The notes beneath the pieces were generated by a model. It ran no database searches. It was not told where the DNA came from and worked only from the letters and a program-made list of their open reading frames with translations. Positions 23,719 to 31,623 of a stretch of 31,623 bases of DNA are shown here, in pieces. Source of the stretch: Moraxella caviae (lineage in GTDB: Bacteria; Pseudomonadota; Gammaproteobacteria; Pseudomonadales; Moraxellaceae); the NCBI RefSeq assembly GCF_002014985.1, contig NZ_MUXU01000020.1:1-31623 (forward strand). The letters run 5' to 3'. The first letter of the stretch is position 1. Every line of letters starts with the position of its first letter. Both the position numbers and the translations under genes were made by a program.

Positions 23719-25248
23719 ATGACGCAGTACACGGCAACTCATTCAAAGACGAACAACCCAAATCACACATCAGCGGCAGAGCTTGACAAGAGCTTGCCCA
23801 AACGTTTTGCCAAGCGATTGGGCGCAAGCCTGCTAAGCGCAAATTTGCTAAGTGCAAATCTGTTGGGCGCAGGCGTGCTAAGCGGTGCGCTGGGCGTAAG
23901 TTTGGGCGCAGGTGCGTTATTTGCCACGCAGGCGCACGCCGCACAAGCGATGGATTTTAGCGATTTGGTAGCGCAAGTTTCCCCGGGTGTGGTGCGCATC
24001 AGCATTGTCAAAAGTGTGAGCGAAGAAGAGATGGCGCGTGCGCAGGCGGTGGAAATGCTGCGGCAGTATTTGGGCGATCGCGCCAATTTGCCAGACGCAA
24101 CGCCTGCGCTGGAGCACGCTTATGGCACAGGATTTTTCATCACCAAAGACGGCTATATTTTGACCAATCACCACGTCATTGATGGCGCTGACCGCATTAC
24201 GGTAACGCTGTCTGACCGTACGGAGCTGGACGCAGTGCTGGTGGGATCTGATGAGCCATCGGACATTGCCGTGCTAAAAGTGGCAGGCGAGAATTTCCCT
24301 GCCTTGACGCTAAACACTGCAGACGATGTTAGGGTCGGTGAGCCTGTGCTGGCAATCGGTTCGCCTTTTGGGTTTGATTATTCAGCATCGGCAGGCATTG
24401 TGTCGGCAAAGTCGCGTAACGTTACGCGTGAAGCGGCTGTGCCTTTTATCCAAAGCGATGTGGCGCTCAATCCCGGCAATTCTGGCGGGCCGCTGTTTAA
24501 TAAAAATGGCGATGTGGTGGCGGTCAATTCCTTGATTTTTAGCCGCACAGGCGGACATATGGGGCTGTCGTTTTCCATTCCGATTGATGCTGCCATGCAC
24601 ATTTATGAGCAAATCAAGGCGCACGGCAAGGTGATTCGTGCTTATATGGGCATTACCGTGCAAGACGTGGATCGTAATTTGGCGGAAGTTTATGGACTTG
24701 ACAAGCCGCAAGGTGCGCTGCTTACTCGCATTGCTGCTGATTCGCCAGCTGCCAAAGCAGGGCTAAAAACAGGCGATGTGGTGCTAAGTTTTAACGGCAA
24801 ACCCATCAGTATGGCGGCAGATTTGCTCAACCTTTTAAACCGCGCTCAGCCAGAAGATGTCTTTAATATGACGGTGTGGCGAGCTGGGCAAAGCATGAAT
24901 GTGCAAGGCGGCTTTACCGAAGCGCCGCGCGATGTGTCAGCCGAGCAAAACCAAGGCGATGGCGTGCGCTTGGGGCTAAGAATGCGTGAGCTTAGCGCAT
25001 CTGAGCAGCGCACCTTGGCGAGCATGGGCGCAGCAGGTGGCGTACTGGTAACGTCTGTAGACCCGATGGGTCTTGCGGCGCGTGCTGGCATTGCCGCAGG
25101 CGATGTGCTTTTGGGTCTAAATAATCACCCAACCACCAACGCCCAAAACGTGGCAGCCATCATCAAAACCTTGCCAAAACAAGGCGTAGTGCCTGTGCAG
25201 CTGATTCGTCAAGGTACGCCTGCCATCATTGGTTTGCGCATTGAATAA
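23719..25248 (+). CDS. DegQ/HtrA-family periplasmic serine protease
   Basis: Envelope quality-control protease and chaperone of the HtrA family (DegP/DegQ/MucD type), 509 residues. AGGAG (23705-23709) precedes the start by 9 bases. The signal sequence is long: about 35 polar residues, then a repetitive Leu/Ala core (LLSANLLSANLLGAG) and AHA cleavage near residue 74. The catalytic triad is H152 (TNHHVIDGA), D182 (PSDIAVLK) and S255 (NPGNSGGP). Two PDZ domains follow, about 305-400 and 415-505, so it is a DegQ-like two-PDZ protein. The loop between signal and protease (EEEMARAQAVEMLRQYLG) resembles a short LA loop. Confidence 0.9.
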   Translation: MTQYTATHSKTNNPNHTSAAELDKSLPKRFAKRLGASLLSANLLSANLLGAGVLSGALGVSLGAGALFATQAHAAQAMDFSDLVAQVSPGVVRISIVKSVSEEEMARAQAVEMLRQYLGDRANLPDATPALEHAYGTGFFITKDGYILTNHHVIDGADRITVTLSDRTELDAVLVGSDEPSDIAVLKVAGENFPALTLNTADDVRVGEPVLAIGSPFGFDYSASAGIVSAKSRNVTREAAVPFIQSDVALNPGNSGGPLFNKNGDVVAVNSLIFSRTGGHMGLSFSIPIDAAMHIYEQIKAHGKVIRAYMGITVQDVDRNLAEVYGLDKPQGALLTRIAADSPAAKAGLKTGDVVLSFNGKPISMAADLLNLLNRAQPEDVFNMTVWRAGQSMNVQGGFTEAPRDVSAEQNQGDGVRLGLRMRELSASEQRTLASMGAAGGVLVTSVDPMGLAARAGIAAGDVLLGLNNHPTTNAQNVAAIIKTLPKQGVVPVQLIRQGTPAIIGLRIE

Positions 25249-25397
25249 GTCTTGTGATAAAAAACGTGCGACAGCAGCCAAATCCACTTAAGAATTGATG
25301 AAAATAAATCCAAAAAATCATCAAAATTTATCGCAAGTGTGATAAACTAGGGAGAATGGTTTAAAATTTATGGGCAGATATGCCTAAGTAGGTTATC

Positions 25398-26303
25398 ATG
25401 GCAGACGCATACCAAGACATTAAAAGCAAACTTCACGGCTCAATTCCTGCACTCATCACGCCAATGAAGCCTGATGGTGCGGTGGATTATGACACGCTGG
25501 CGGCACTGATTGACTGGCAAATCGCCCAAGGCACGCACGCGCTGGTGGCAGTGGGGACGACTGGCGAATCTGCCACGCTGTCTATGGACGAGCATGACAA
25601 AGTGATTCGCTTTTTTGTCAAATGCGTGAACGGACGTGTGCCAGTCATCGCTGGTACTGGCGCAAATAACACCGCCGAAGCCATTGAGCTGACCGCTGAA
25701 GCCAAAGACGCAGGTGCGGATGCGGCGCTTTTGGTCGTGCCTTATTATAATAAGCCATCACAAGAAGGCATTTATCAGCATTATAAGGCGATTGCCGAAG
25801 CGGTGGACATTCCGCAGGTTTTGTACAATGTGCCGGGGCGCACGGTGGTGGATTTGGCGCAGCAGACCGTAGAGCGTCTGATGACGATTCCAAACATCGT
25901 GGCAATCAAAGACGCAACAGGTGATTTGGCGCGCGGACGTGCGCTGATTGACGCAGTGGCAGATCACATCGTGGTGCTGTCAGGCGATGATCCAACGGCG
26001 CTTGAGCTGGTGAAATATGGCGCGCGTGGTAACATCTCAGTTACTGCAAACGTTGCGCCGCGTGTGATGGCAGACGTGTTTTCGCTGGCGTTGGCAGGTA
26101 AATTTGACGAAGCAAACGCCTTGCACGACACCATCAAGCATTTGCACAAAGATTTGTTCTGCGAAGCCAGTCCACAGCCGACCAAGTACGCACTGCACCG
26201 CATGGGCAAGATTGATAAAGGCATTCGCTTGCCGCTGGTGTGGCTGTCTGAGCAATACCATGCGCTGATTGATGAGTCGTTGGCAAAGGCAAAATTGATT
26301 TAA
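25398..26303 (+). CDS. dapA: 4-hydroxy-tetrahydrodipicolinate synthase (DapA)
   Basis: Condenses pyruvate with aspartate semialdehyde, the first committed step to diaminopimelate and lysine. It is a TIM barrel of 301 residues. The Schiff-base lysine is K171 (VAIKDATGD), with Y143 (LYNVPGRT) and the GTTGESATL pyruvate-binding loop (53-61). PYYNKPSQEG is also typical. The N-terminus is about nine residues longer than in E. coli. It is followed by the BamC-like lipoprotein and purC, the same order as in E. coli (dapA-bamC-purC). Confidence 0.96.
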   Translation: MADAYQDIKSKLHGSIPALITPMKPDGAVDYDTLAALIDWQIAQGTHALVAVGTTGESATLSMDEHDKVIRFFVKCVNGRVPVIAGTGANNTAEAIELTAEAKDAGADAALLVVPYYNKPSQEGIYQHYKAIAEAVDIPQVLYNVPGRTVVDLAQQTVERLMTIPNIVAIKDATGDLARGRALIDAVADHIVVLSGDDPTALELVKYGARGNISVTANVAPRVMADVFSLALAGKFDEANALHDTIKHLHKDLFCEASPQPTKYALHRMGKIDKGIRLPLVWLSEQYHALIDESLAKAKLI

Positions 26304-26402
26304 AACCGATTGAAAATTAAACGGATTTAGCGAAAATTTGTATCAGTTGCATGGCGATTTGCCAAACTGATAAAACCAAATCAACCAAAAACAAAGAATA
26401 TT

Positions 26403-26678
26403 ATGAAAAACCTAAGCAAAGTGGCGATTTTGGGCGCGGTGCTTGCCGTGATGACAGGTTGCAGCACGGTGAGCGGCTTTTTGGGCAAGCGTGATAACGG
26501 CAGTTTGGATTATCTGTCCAGCAAAAAAGCCGAGCCGATTTTATTGCCTGCCAACCAACAAAGCGCGGAGTTTGTGCCGCTGTATACCACGCCAACTGTG
26601 GGCGACAATCAGCTACAGCTGACCAACGAAGCAGGCAAGCAGTACGAATTGCCAAAGCCGCCACAGGTGCGCCGATAG
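26403..26678 (+). CDS. Short BamC (NlpB)-like lipoprotein
   Basis: A lipoprotein of 91 residues with signal and lipobox VMTGC (Cys20), so about 72 mature residues. DYLSSKKAEPILLPANQQ and the ending GKQYELPKPPQVRR resemble the unstructured N-terminal part of E. coli BamC (YLxxxPLxxLxxP, GKxLDIRPPxQ). That part lies along BamD in the outer-membrane assembly complex. The two folded helix-grip domains of BamC are absent. The dapA-purC context supports the homology. There is no sign of frameshift, so this looks like a natural minimal form; the identification remains an inference. Confidence 0.7.
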   Translation: MKNLSKVAILGAVLAVMTGCSTVSGFLGKRDNGSLDYLSSKKAEPILLPANQQSAEFVPLYTTPTVGDNQLQLTNEAGKQYELPKPPQVRR

Positions 26679-26694
26679 ATTTCATCAAATCCTT

Positions 26695-26718
26695 GCGAGC
26701 TTGTACGGCTCGCTTTTG
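26695..26718 (+). terminator. Short terminator or attenuator before purC
   Basis: GCGAGC (26695-26700) and GCTCGC (26708-26713) form a GC-rich stem followed by TTTTGCATT. It lies 16 bases after the lipoprotein stop and 30 bases before purC, so it may reduce read-through between them. Confidence 0.55.
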
Positions 26719-26744
26719 CATTGTCCTATATAGTTGAGATTACT

Positions 26745-27461
26745 ATGGAAAAACAAGCTCTGCTTTACGCTGGTAAAGCCAAATCTGTCTATGAAACCGA
26801 CAACGAAGATTATCTGATTTTGCATTTTCGCAATGATGCCAGTGCGTTCAACGGTGAGAAAATTGAGCAACTTGACCGCAAAGGTAAGGTGAACAACCGC
26901 TTTAATGCCTTCATCATGCAAAAACTTGCCGAAGCAGGCGTGGAGACGCATTTTGAGCGTCAGCTGTCTGAAGATGAAGTGCTGGTAAAACGCCTAAAAA
27001 TGATTCCTGTGGAGTGCGTGGTGCGTAACTTTGCAGCAGGCGGCTTGATGAAGCGTTTGGGTTTGGCAGAAGGCTTGCCGCTATTGCCGCCGACTTATGA
27101 GCTGTTTTATAAAGACGACAAACTTGGCGACCCAATGCTGTCAGAATCTACAGCGATTGCGCTGGGCTATGCCACAAGCGATGAGTTGGCACAAATGCAC
27201 GCCATCACCCACAAGGTGAACGAAGTGCTGTCTAAGCTGTTTGACGATGCTGGCTTGATGTTGGTGGATTTCAAGCTGGAATTTGGCTTGTTCCACGGCA
27301 GAGTGGTGCTGGGCGATGAATTTTCACCAGATGGCTGCCGTCTGTGGGATAAAGAAACCAAGAAAAAACTGGACAAAGACCGCTTCCGTCAAGGTCTAGG
27401 CGGCGTGGTAGAAGGCTACGAAGAAGTGGCGCTGCGCATTGGTGTGCCGCTAGAAGACTGA
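26745..27461 (+). CDS. purC: Phosphoribosylaminoimidazole-succinocarboxamide synthase (PurC)
   Basis: SAICAR synthetase: joins aspartate to CAIR with ATP in purine synthesis. The start at 26745 ([18 protein letters not shown]) gives 238 residues, the normal length for the E. coli type (237). The eight-codon upstream extension of the frame is not conserved-looking. Motifs are [50 protein letters not shown] and [13 protein letters not shown]. Confidence 0.95.
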   Translation: MEKQALLYAGKAKSVYETDNEDYLILHFRNDASAFNGEKIEQLDRKGKVNNRFNAFIMQKLAEAGVETHFERQLSEDEVLVKRLKMIPVECVVRNFAAGGLMKRLGLAEGLPLLPPTYELFYKDDKLGDPMLSESTAIALGYATSDELAQMHAITHKVNEVLSKLFDDAGLMLVDFKLEFGLFHGRVVLGDEFSPDGCRLWDKETKKKLDKDRFRQGLGGVVEGYEEVALRIGVPLED

Positions 27462-27499
27462 TTGCCAGTAAGACTTGCAGGTTTGGTTTGCGATTGCAC

Positions 27500-27515
27500 T
27501 GTTTCATGTGGAACA
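27500..27515. promoter_or_regulatory. parS-like 16-mer
   Basis: TGTTTCATGTGGAACA differs by one base (T for C at position 8) from the degenerate ParB-binding consensus TGTTYCACGTGRAACA. It lies in the gap between purC and the YqfO-like gene. The changed base is in the central CG, normally important for ParB, so function is uncertain. Confidence 0.25.
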
Positions 27516-27565
27516 TTGCCGCACGCCAAACTTGCGCAACCAGACATCAACAACCGTCATAAATT

Positions 27566-27901
27566 ATGTATTTTCAAACTTATAAAATCGTTGCTTACAT
27601 TCCTGAAGACGCCCTAGAAAAAGTAAAAAACGCCATGTTTGACGCAGGCGCAGGGCATTTTGGTAAATATTCGCATTGTTCTTGGCAGACGCTGGGGCGT
27701 GGGCAGTTCAAGCCATTAGAAGGCGCAAATCCGACTGTCGGCACGATTGGCGAAGTGTGCGAAGTGTCTGAATGGAAAGTGGAAATGATTGTCCCTGAAA
27801 ACAAGCTGTACGATGTGGTGCGTGCTTATAAAGAAGCGCACCCTTATGAAGTGCCAGCTTATGAAGTTTTTCAGACGGTGGACGTAGAAGACGATTGGTG
27901 A
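27566..27901 (+). CDS. YqfO-like (NIF3 insert/CutA-like fold) protein
   Basis: A protein of 111 residues that corresponds to the middle domain of YqfO/NIF3 proteins, here free-standing. Landmarks are YKIVAYIPEDALEKVKNAMFDAGAGHFGKYSHCSW (split by a loop), PTVGTIGEVCEVSEWKVEM and AHPYEVPAYEVF. The fold is related to CutA and PII-like trimers. Its role is unknown; metal or small-ligand binding is conceivable. It begins 104 bases after purC and is followed by a terminator. Confidence 0.85.
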   Translation: MYFQTYKIVAYIPEDALEKVKNAMFDAGAGHFGKYSHCSWQTLGRGQFKPLEGANPTVGTIGEVCEVSEWKVEMIVPENKLYDVVRAYKEAHPYEVPAYEVFQTVDVEDDW

Positions 27902-27937
27902 TTGGCTTTGCCCATTCATCAGGCGCATAAAAACATC

Positions 27938-27980
27938 CAAAAACACCTAAGACGATAAGTTTTGGGTGTTTTTGATTTTT
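27938..27980 (+). terminator. Intrinsic terminator after the YqfO-like gene
   Basis: CAAAAACACC (27938-27947) pairs with GGTGTTTTTG (27965-27974), with further weak pairing inside, followed by a T-rich stretch. Confidence 0.7.
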
Positions 27981-28039
27981 ATTTTGGGTGGTTTTGCTTG
28001 CCAAGCTGCGCCCAAAATCTTTATAAACTTGGTAAATTT

Positions 28040-28048
28040 TGGTATGAT
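28040..28048 (+). promoter_or_regulatory. Extended -10 element for parC
   Basis: TGG followed by TATGAT (28043-28048) is a good extended -10, 35 bases before the parC start; the -35 (TTTATA) is weak. Confidence 0.45.
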
Positions 28049-28083
28049 GGTGCATTTACCAAATCAATGAATTTTCAAACCGC

Positions 28084-30318
28084 ATGAACACCACCGACCC
28101 ACTAGACACTCGCAGTATTGCCGAATTTACCGAGCAAGCCTACCTAAATTATGCCATGTACGTCATCATGGATCGTGCTTTGCCGCACATTGCCGATGGG
28201 CTAAAGCCTGTGCAGCGGCGCATCGTCTATGCTATGAGCGAGCTGGGTTTGCGCCACACCGCCAAGCCCAAAAAGTCCGCGCGCACGGTGGGCGATGTGC
28301 TGGGCAAATACCATCCGCATGGCGACAGCGCGTGCTATGAAGCGATGGTATTGATGGCGCAGCCCTTTAGTTATCGTTATCCACTGATTACAGGGCAGGG
28401 CAACTGGGGCAGTCCAGACGACCCAAAATCCTTTGCCGCCATGCGCTACACCGAAGCGAAAATGAGCAACTACGCCAACACGCTTTTGGCGGAGCTTGAG
28501 CAAGGCACGGTGGATTGGCAGGATAATTTTGATGGCTCTTTGTCTGAGCCTGTTACGCTGCCTGCACGTTTGCCGAACATTTTATTAAACGGTACAACGG
28601 GCATTGCCGTGGGCATGGCGACCGACATTCCGCCGCACAATCTGACCGAAGTGGTGAAAGCTGCCATTCGTCTTTTGAAAAATCCTGATTTGAGCGTCAA
28701 GCAGCTTGCCACGACTGTGCTTGCGCCAGATTTGCCAACGCGCGCTGAAATCATCACGCCAAAAGACGAGCTTGTCGCCATGTATGAGACGGGCAAGGGC
28801 AGCTACAAAATGCGTGCCACTTATCATGTGGACGACAAGGATAAAAACACCATCGTCATTGACGCGCTGCCGTATCAGGTGTCGGGCAATAAAATCCTTG
28901 AGCAGATTGCCAAGCTGATGAACGACAAAAAATTGCCGTGGGTGGTGGACGCCAATGATGAAACCGACCACGAAAACGCTTGTCGTATCGTGATTGAGCT
29001 TAAAAAAGGCAAGCACGACATTGAAAAAATCATGGGGCATTTGTTTGCCAGCACCGATCTTGAGACCACTTATCGTGTGAATATGAACATGATTGGGCTA
29101 AATGGCAAGCCACAGGTCAAAAACCTAAAACAAATCCTGTCTGAATGGCTGACGAGCCGCCGCATGGTGGTAACGCGCCGCCTGAATCATCGCCTTGAGA
29201 AGATTGAAAAGCGTCTGCATATTTTGGCAGGCTTGCTGATAGCGTATCTGAACATTGACGAAGTGATTCGTATCATTCGTGAAGAAGACGACCCAAAACT
29301 TGAGCTGATGAGTCGTTTTGGCTTGACGGACGTGCAAGCCGATGCGATTTTAGACATCAAGCTGCGCCAACTTGCCAAGCTAGAAGAAATCGAGCTTAAT
29401 GCCGAGCGCGACCGTCTAGAAGCTGAGCGTGAGACGCTGCTTGGTTTGCTTGGTGATGCTGACAAACTGACCGCTTTGATGATTGATGAGCTGAGTGCAG
29501 ACATGAAAGCGCATGGCGATGAGCGCCGTTCGCCTGTGGTGGAGCGCAGTGAAGCGGCGGCGATTAAGGCAAGCGATCTTGTGCCGAGCGAGCCTGTAAC
29601 GGTGATTTTGTCAAAAGCTGGCTGGATTCGTGCCGCCAAAGGACATAATGTGGACGCAGCCGCGCTCAACTACCGTGCTGGCGATGGCTATCAGGCGCAC
29701 GCTTTTGGCAAGACCAACGAAAAGCTGATTTTGCTTGATGGTGCAGGGCGCAGCTATGCGCTGGATACGGTGAATTTGCCAAGTGCGCGCGGGCAGGGTG
29801 AGCCGATTACCAGTATGCTATCGCCAAGCCAAGGCGTGCAGCTTGAGCAGCTGGTGTTCGTCAGCCAAGCGCCAAACTTACTGCTGGCAAGTGCGGCAGG
29901 CTATGGCTTTGTGAGTGCGACCACAGGACTTGAGACCAACCAAAAAGCAGGCAAGGCGATCATCACGCTTGGCGGTGCGGCGCTTTTGCCAGTGGCGAGC
30001 GTGCAGGCTGAGCATCGCTGGGTGGCAGCAGCAAGCAGCGCAGGCTATTTGCTGGTGTTTGCGCTTGAAGATTTGCCGACTTTGGCAAAAGGTAAAGGCA
30101 ACAAAATCATCACCTTAAAAGATGGCGAAACGCTGGTGTCGGTGGCAAGTTTTGCGGATAATGACAGCTTGGTGGTGGCAGCTGGTAAGCGCACGCTGAC
30201 GCTAAAACCTGCCGACCTTGTCAATTATCAAGCTAAGCGAGCCACGCGTGGCGGCAGATTGCCAAAAGGCTTTTGGAATGTGGCAAGCCTTGCGGTGCAA
30301 ACGCCTGCCGAAAGCTGA
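28084..30318 (+). CDS. parC: DNA topoisomerase IV subunit A (ParC)
   Basis: DNA-cleaving subunit of topoisomerase IV, partner of ParE at 174-2072. It has 744 residues. The active-site Arg-Tyr is R121-Y122 ([11 protein letters not shown]). The quinolone-resistance region reads [13 protein letters not shown], with Ser82 and Glu86 at the positions corresponding to E. coli Ser80 and Glu84, that is the unmutated residues. [18 protein letters not shown] is typical of the family. The C-terminal part (from about 490) is a short, degenerate beta-pinwheel without a GyrA box, which favours ParC over GyrA. It has its own promoter and terminator. Confidence 0.96.
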   Translation: MNTTDPLDTRSIAEFTEQAYLNYAMYVIMDRALPHIADGLKPVQRRIVYAMSELGLRHTAKPKKSARTVGDVLGKYHPHGDSACYEAMVLMAQPFSYRYPLITGQGNWGSPDDPKSFAAMRYTEAKMSNYANTLLAELEQGTVDWQDNFDGSLSEPVTLPARLPNILLNGTTGIAVGMATDIPPHNLTEVVKAAIRLLKNPDLSVKQLATTVLAPDLPTRAEIITPKDELVAMYETGKGSYKMRATYHVDDKDKNTIVIDALPYQVSGNKILEQIAKLMNDKKLPWVVDANDETDHENACRIVIELKKGKHDIEKIMGHLFASTDLETTYRVNMNMIGLNGKPQVKNLKQILSEWLTSRRMVVTRRLNHRLEKIEKRLHILAGLLIAYLNIDEVIRIIREEDDPKLELMSRFGLTDVQADAILDIKLRQLAKLEEIELNAERDRLEAERETLLGLLGDADKLTALMIDELSADMKAHGDERRSPVVERSEAAAIKASDLVPSEPVTVILSKAGWIRAAKGHNVDAAALNYRAGDGYQAHAFGKTNEKLILLDGAGRSYALDTVNLPSARGQGEPITSMLSPSQGVQLEQLVFVSQAPNLLLASAAGYGFVSATTGLETNQKAGKAIITLGGAALLPVASVQAEHRWVAAASSAGYLLVFALEDLPTLAKGKGNKIITLKDGETLVSVASFADNDSLVVAAGKRTLTLKPADLVNYQAKRATRGGRLPKGFWNVASLAVQTPAES

Positions 30319-30349
30319 TTTGTCAGACAAACTTATCGTTTGCATAAAA

Positions 30350-30386
30350 AATCACCGCCTGAATCGTCAAGCGGTGGTTTTGTTTA
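30350..30386 (+). terminator. Intrinsic terminator after parC
   Basis: TCACCGC (30352-30358) pairs with GCGGTGG (30371-30377) with one G-U pair, preceded by an A-run and followed by TTTTGTTT. It also faces the converging dehydratase-like gene. Confidence 0.65.
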
Positions 30387-30428
30387 TAAATCTAAGATTC
30401 AGTCATCAGCCTAAAATCTGAGATAAAA

Positions 30429-30725
30429 TCACTGGGCGGTAAATCCAGCCGCAGCACTTTCCATGCGTTTGGCAAGCTGCACATCACGGCTTTGTACTGC
30501 GCCTTGTTTGGCATCGCCAATGCGCACTTTGACGGTGTTAAAATAGTTTTCCCACGTTGGGTAATGCTCTAGACTTTCGGCATAAAACGCCACGCGCATG
30601 ATGAATGCCATCGCTGTGGCAAAATCGGCGAATTGGTAAGTTTTAATCAAGCTGTTGCCGTCTTGTTGCCAGTTTGGCAGGGTGTCAAGCTGTAAGGCGA
30701 CTTGGTCTGCGGTAAGACTGCTCAT
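30429..30725 (-). CDS. Pterin-4a-carbinolamine dehydratase-like protein with altered active site
   Basis: A protein of 98 residues of the PCD/DCoH (PhhB) family. Normal members dehydrate 4a-hydroxytetrahydrobiopterin or act as protein partners. The start at 30725 has AAGGAAA just upstream; the longer frame to 30776 has none. The family pattern AExxxHHPxWxNxYNxVxVxLxTHD reads AESLEHYPTWENYFNTVKVRIGDAK in two adjoining pieces. The second His is Tyr55 and the His of THD is missing. Two of three expected active-site His are thus replaced, so enzymatic activity is doubtful. No phenylalanine hydroxylase gene is nearby. Confidence 0.8.
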   Translation of the reverse strand: MSSLTADQVALQLDTLPNWQQDGNSLIKTYQFADFATAMAFIMRVAFYAESLEHYPTWENYFNTVKVRIGDAKQGAVQSRDVQLAKRMESAAAGFTAQ

Positions 30726-30798
30726 AAATTTCCTTGAATGAATGGTTGAAATTGACGATAGTTTAGCACATTTCAAGGCTTTGTGTGCGTTTTTTACA

Positions 30799-30812
30799 GG
30801 TGAAATTTCACC
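30799..30812. promoter_or_regulatory. 14-bp perfect palindrome between divergent genes
   Basis: GGTGAAATTTCACC is self-complementary over its full length. It lies between the dehydratase-like gene (minus) and the TRIC-family gene (plus), a position suited to a shared operator. Confidence 0.4.
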
Positions 30813-30828
30813 GCTGCGCGCTGCGTTG

Positions 30829-30837
30829 TGGTAATAT
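30829..30837 (+). promoter_or_regulatory. Extended -10 for the TRIC-family gene
   Basis: TGG followed by TAATAT (30832-30837) fits an extended -10. It lies 17 bases after the 14-bp palindrome, which therefore covers the spacer and -35 region. Confidence 0.35.
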
Positions 30838-30933
30838 TGACCGCACCAATTTTAACGCACGCATATTCAAGTCGCACTGGCTTTCACCATCACGATTTCA
30901 CAAGCCAAACGCCCAACATCACAAGGACTGCCC

Positions 30934-31566
30934 ATGAATTTTACGCCTGATTTTGCCATTTATCTGCTGGATATGGTGGGGATTGTGGCGTGCGCCATCG
31001 CAGGGACGACGCTTGCGCTGCACAAACGCTTTGATTTTTTCGGCTGTATTTTGGTGTCTATGGTGAACGCCATCGGCGGCGGGACGCTTCGAGATGTCAT
31101 GTTGGGTCGCCATCCGCTGTTTTGGATGACGGATTTAAATTACGTCATCGTGATTACCGCCACGTCTTTGCTGTGCCAAGTGTTTTTTGGGGCGTATCGG
31201 CGTGTGGCGTGGACGTTGGTGTTTTTTGACGCTGTTGGGCTTGCGGCATTTAGTGTGATTGGGCTGACGGTGGCGTTGTCGCTGGGCGCACACCCTTTGA
31301 TTGCCATGCTGATGGCGGTGATGACGAGCATTGCAGGCGGCATCATGCGTGATATGATTTGCCATGAAATTCCGCTGGTGCTACAAAAAGAGATTTACAT
31401 CAGTGCAAGCATCATTGGTTCGCTTTTGTATCTTGGGCTGGAGCGGCTGGCGGTGCCGACACACATCACCGAGACGCTGACTTTGATGACGATTTTTGGC
31501 GTGCGAATGCTGGCGGTGCGCTTTGATTGGCATTTGCCATCTTTGCAGCTGAAATTGGGGCGGTAA
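30934..31566 (+). CDS. TRIC channel / UPF0126 family membrane protein
   Basis: Inner-membrane protein of 210 residues with about seven predicted helices. It has the internal duplication typical of UPF0126 (YicG-like), a family related to trimeric intracellular cation channels. The paired glycine-rich turns are NAIGGGTLRDVMLG (about 47-60) and SIAGGIMRDMICHEIP (about 130-145), each followed by the next helix. Some bacterial members transport small amino acids such as glycine; the substrate here is unknown. After its stop only 57 bases remain, with no further gene visible. Confidence 0.88.
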   Translation: MNFTPDFAIYLLDMVGIVACAIAGTTLALHKRFDFFGCILVSMVNAIGGGTLRDVMLGRHPLFWMTDLNYVIVITATSLLCQVFFGAYRRVAWTLVFFDAVGLAAFSVIGLTVALSLGAHPLIAMLMAVMTSIAGGIMRDMICHEIPLVLQKEIYISASIIGSLLYLGLERLAVPTHITETLTLMTIFGVRMLAVRFDWHLPSLQLKLGR

Positions 31567-31623
31567 TTTGGGGGCTGTGTGAAAATATTGTTTGAAGGGT
31601 TTGGTTTGTAGATACCATCCCCA

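Noticed and set aside
26721..26744. Eight extra codons at the start of purC
   Set aside because: PurC proteins begin at MEKQxLLYxGKAK; the extension follows directly on a terminator-like hairpin.
28303..28460. Quinolone-resistance substitution in ParC
   Set aside because: The Ser and Glu positions in [13 protein letters not shown] carry the normal residues.

Overview
The window looks like a chromosomal segment from a gammaproteobacterium of the family Moraxellaceae, most likely a Moraxella species. This rests on three things: single-subunit quinol nitric oxide reductase, a dapA / short bamC-like lipoprotein / purC order, and many short intergenic hairpin repeats of two families. The genus is an inference from gene content and style; no rRNA or other marker is present. 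Most of the window is ordinary housekeeping sequence. I see no tRNA, rRNA, CRISPR array, transposase or phage gene.

Layout. 174-2671: parE (topoisomerase IV subunit B) overlapping a YigZ/IMPACT-family gene by one base; two DnaA-box-like sequences lie in a tandem repeat before parE. 2694-6680: a small accessory island of four same-strand genes. It holds two paralogous leucine-rich-repeat proteins, a C-terminally membrane-anchored protein and a protein with a PD-(D/E)XK nuclease signature. A run of nine G lies exactly between the -35 and -10 boxes of its promoter, and the island is bracketed by direct copies of a composite repeat plus matching terminators. 6726-9090 (minus): a DUF1615 lipoprotein followed by a COG0523/CobW-type P-loop metallochaperone. 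9615-10553 (minus): tesB. 10906-13563: plsB. 13710-17976 (minus): an amidase lipoprotein, pdxH, a yheV-like zinc ribbon and prlC. 18235-18990: an endonuclease/exonuclease/phosphatase-fold enzyme. 19591-21828 (minus): norB with a clear promoter and an NsrR-type operator. 22253-25248: tmk, a DUF4760 membrane protein behind a 20-codon leader ORF, and a DegQ/HtrA protease. 25398-27901: dapA, a very short BamC-like lipoprotein, purC and a YqfO-like protein. 28084-30318: parC. 30429-31566: a degenerate pterin-dehydratase-like gene (minus) and a TRIC/UPF0126 membrane protein.

How the genes work together. ParE and ParC are the two halves of topoisomerase IV, encoded about 26 kb apart. PlsB and TesB act in phospholipid synthesis and acyl-CoA turnover. 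NorB removes nitric oxide under likely NsrR control. DegQ, the BamC-like lipoprotein, the amidase and DapA serve the envelope and cell wall. PrlC and the YheV-like protein form an operon.

The best candidate for an undescribed system is the 3.0-6.3 kb island. It has a phase-variable-type promoter, duplicated LRR proteins, a membrane anchor and a nuclease-fold protein, between recombinogenic repeats. Its function (defence, contact-dependent competition or surface variation) cannot be read from the sequence.
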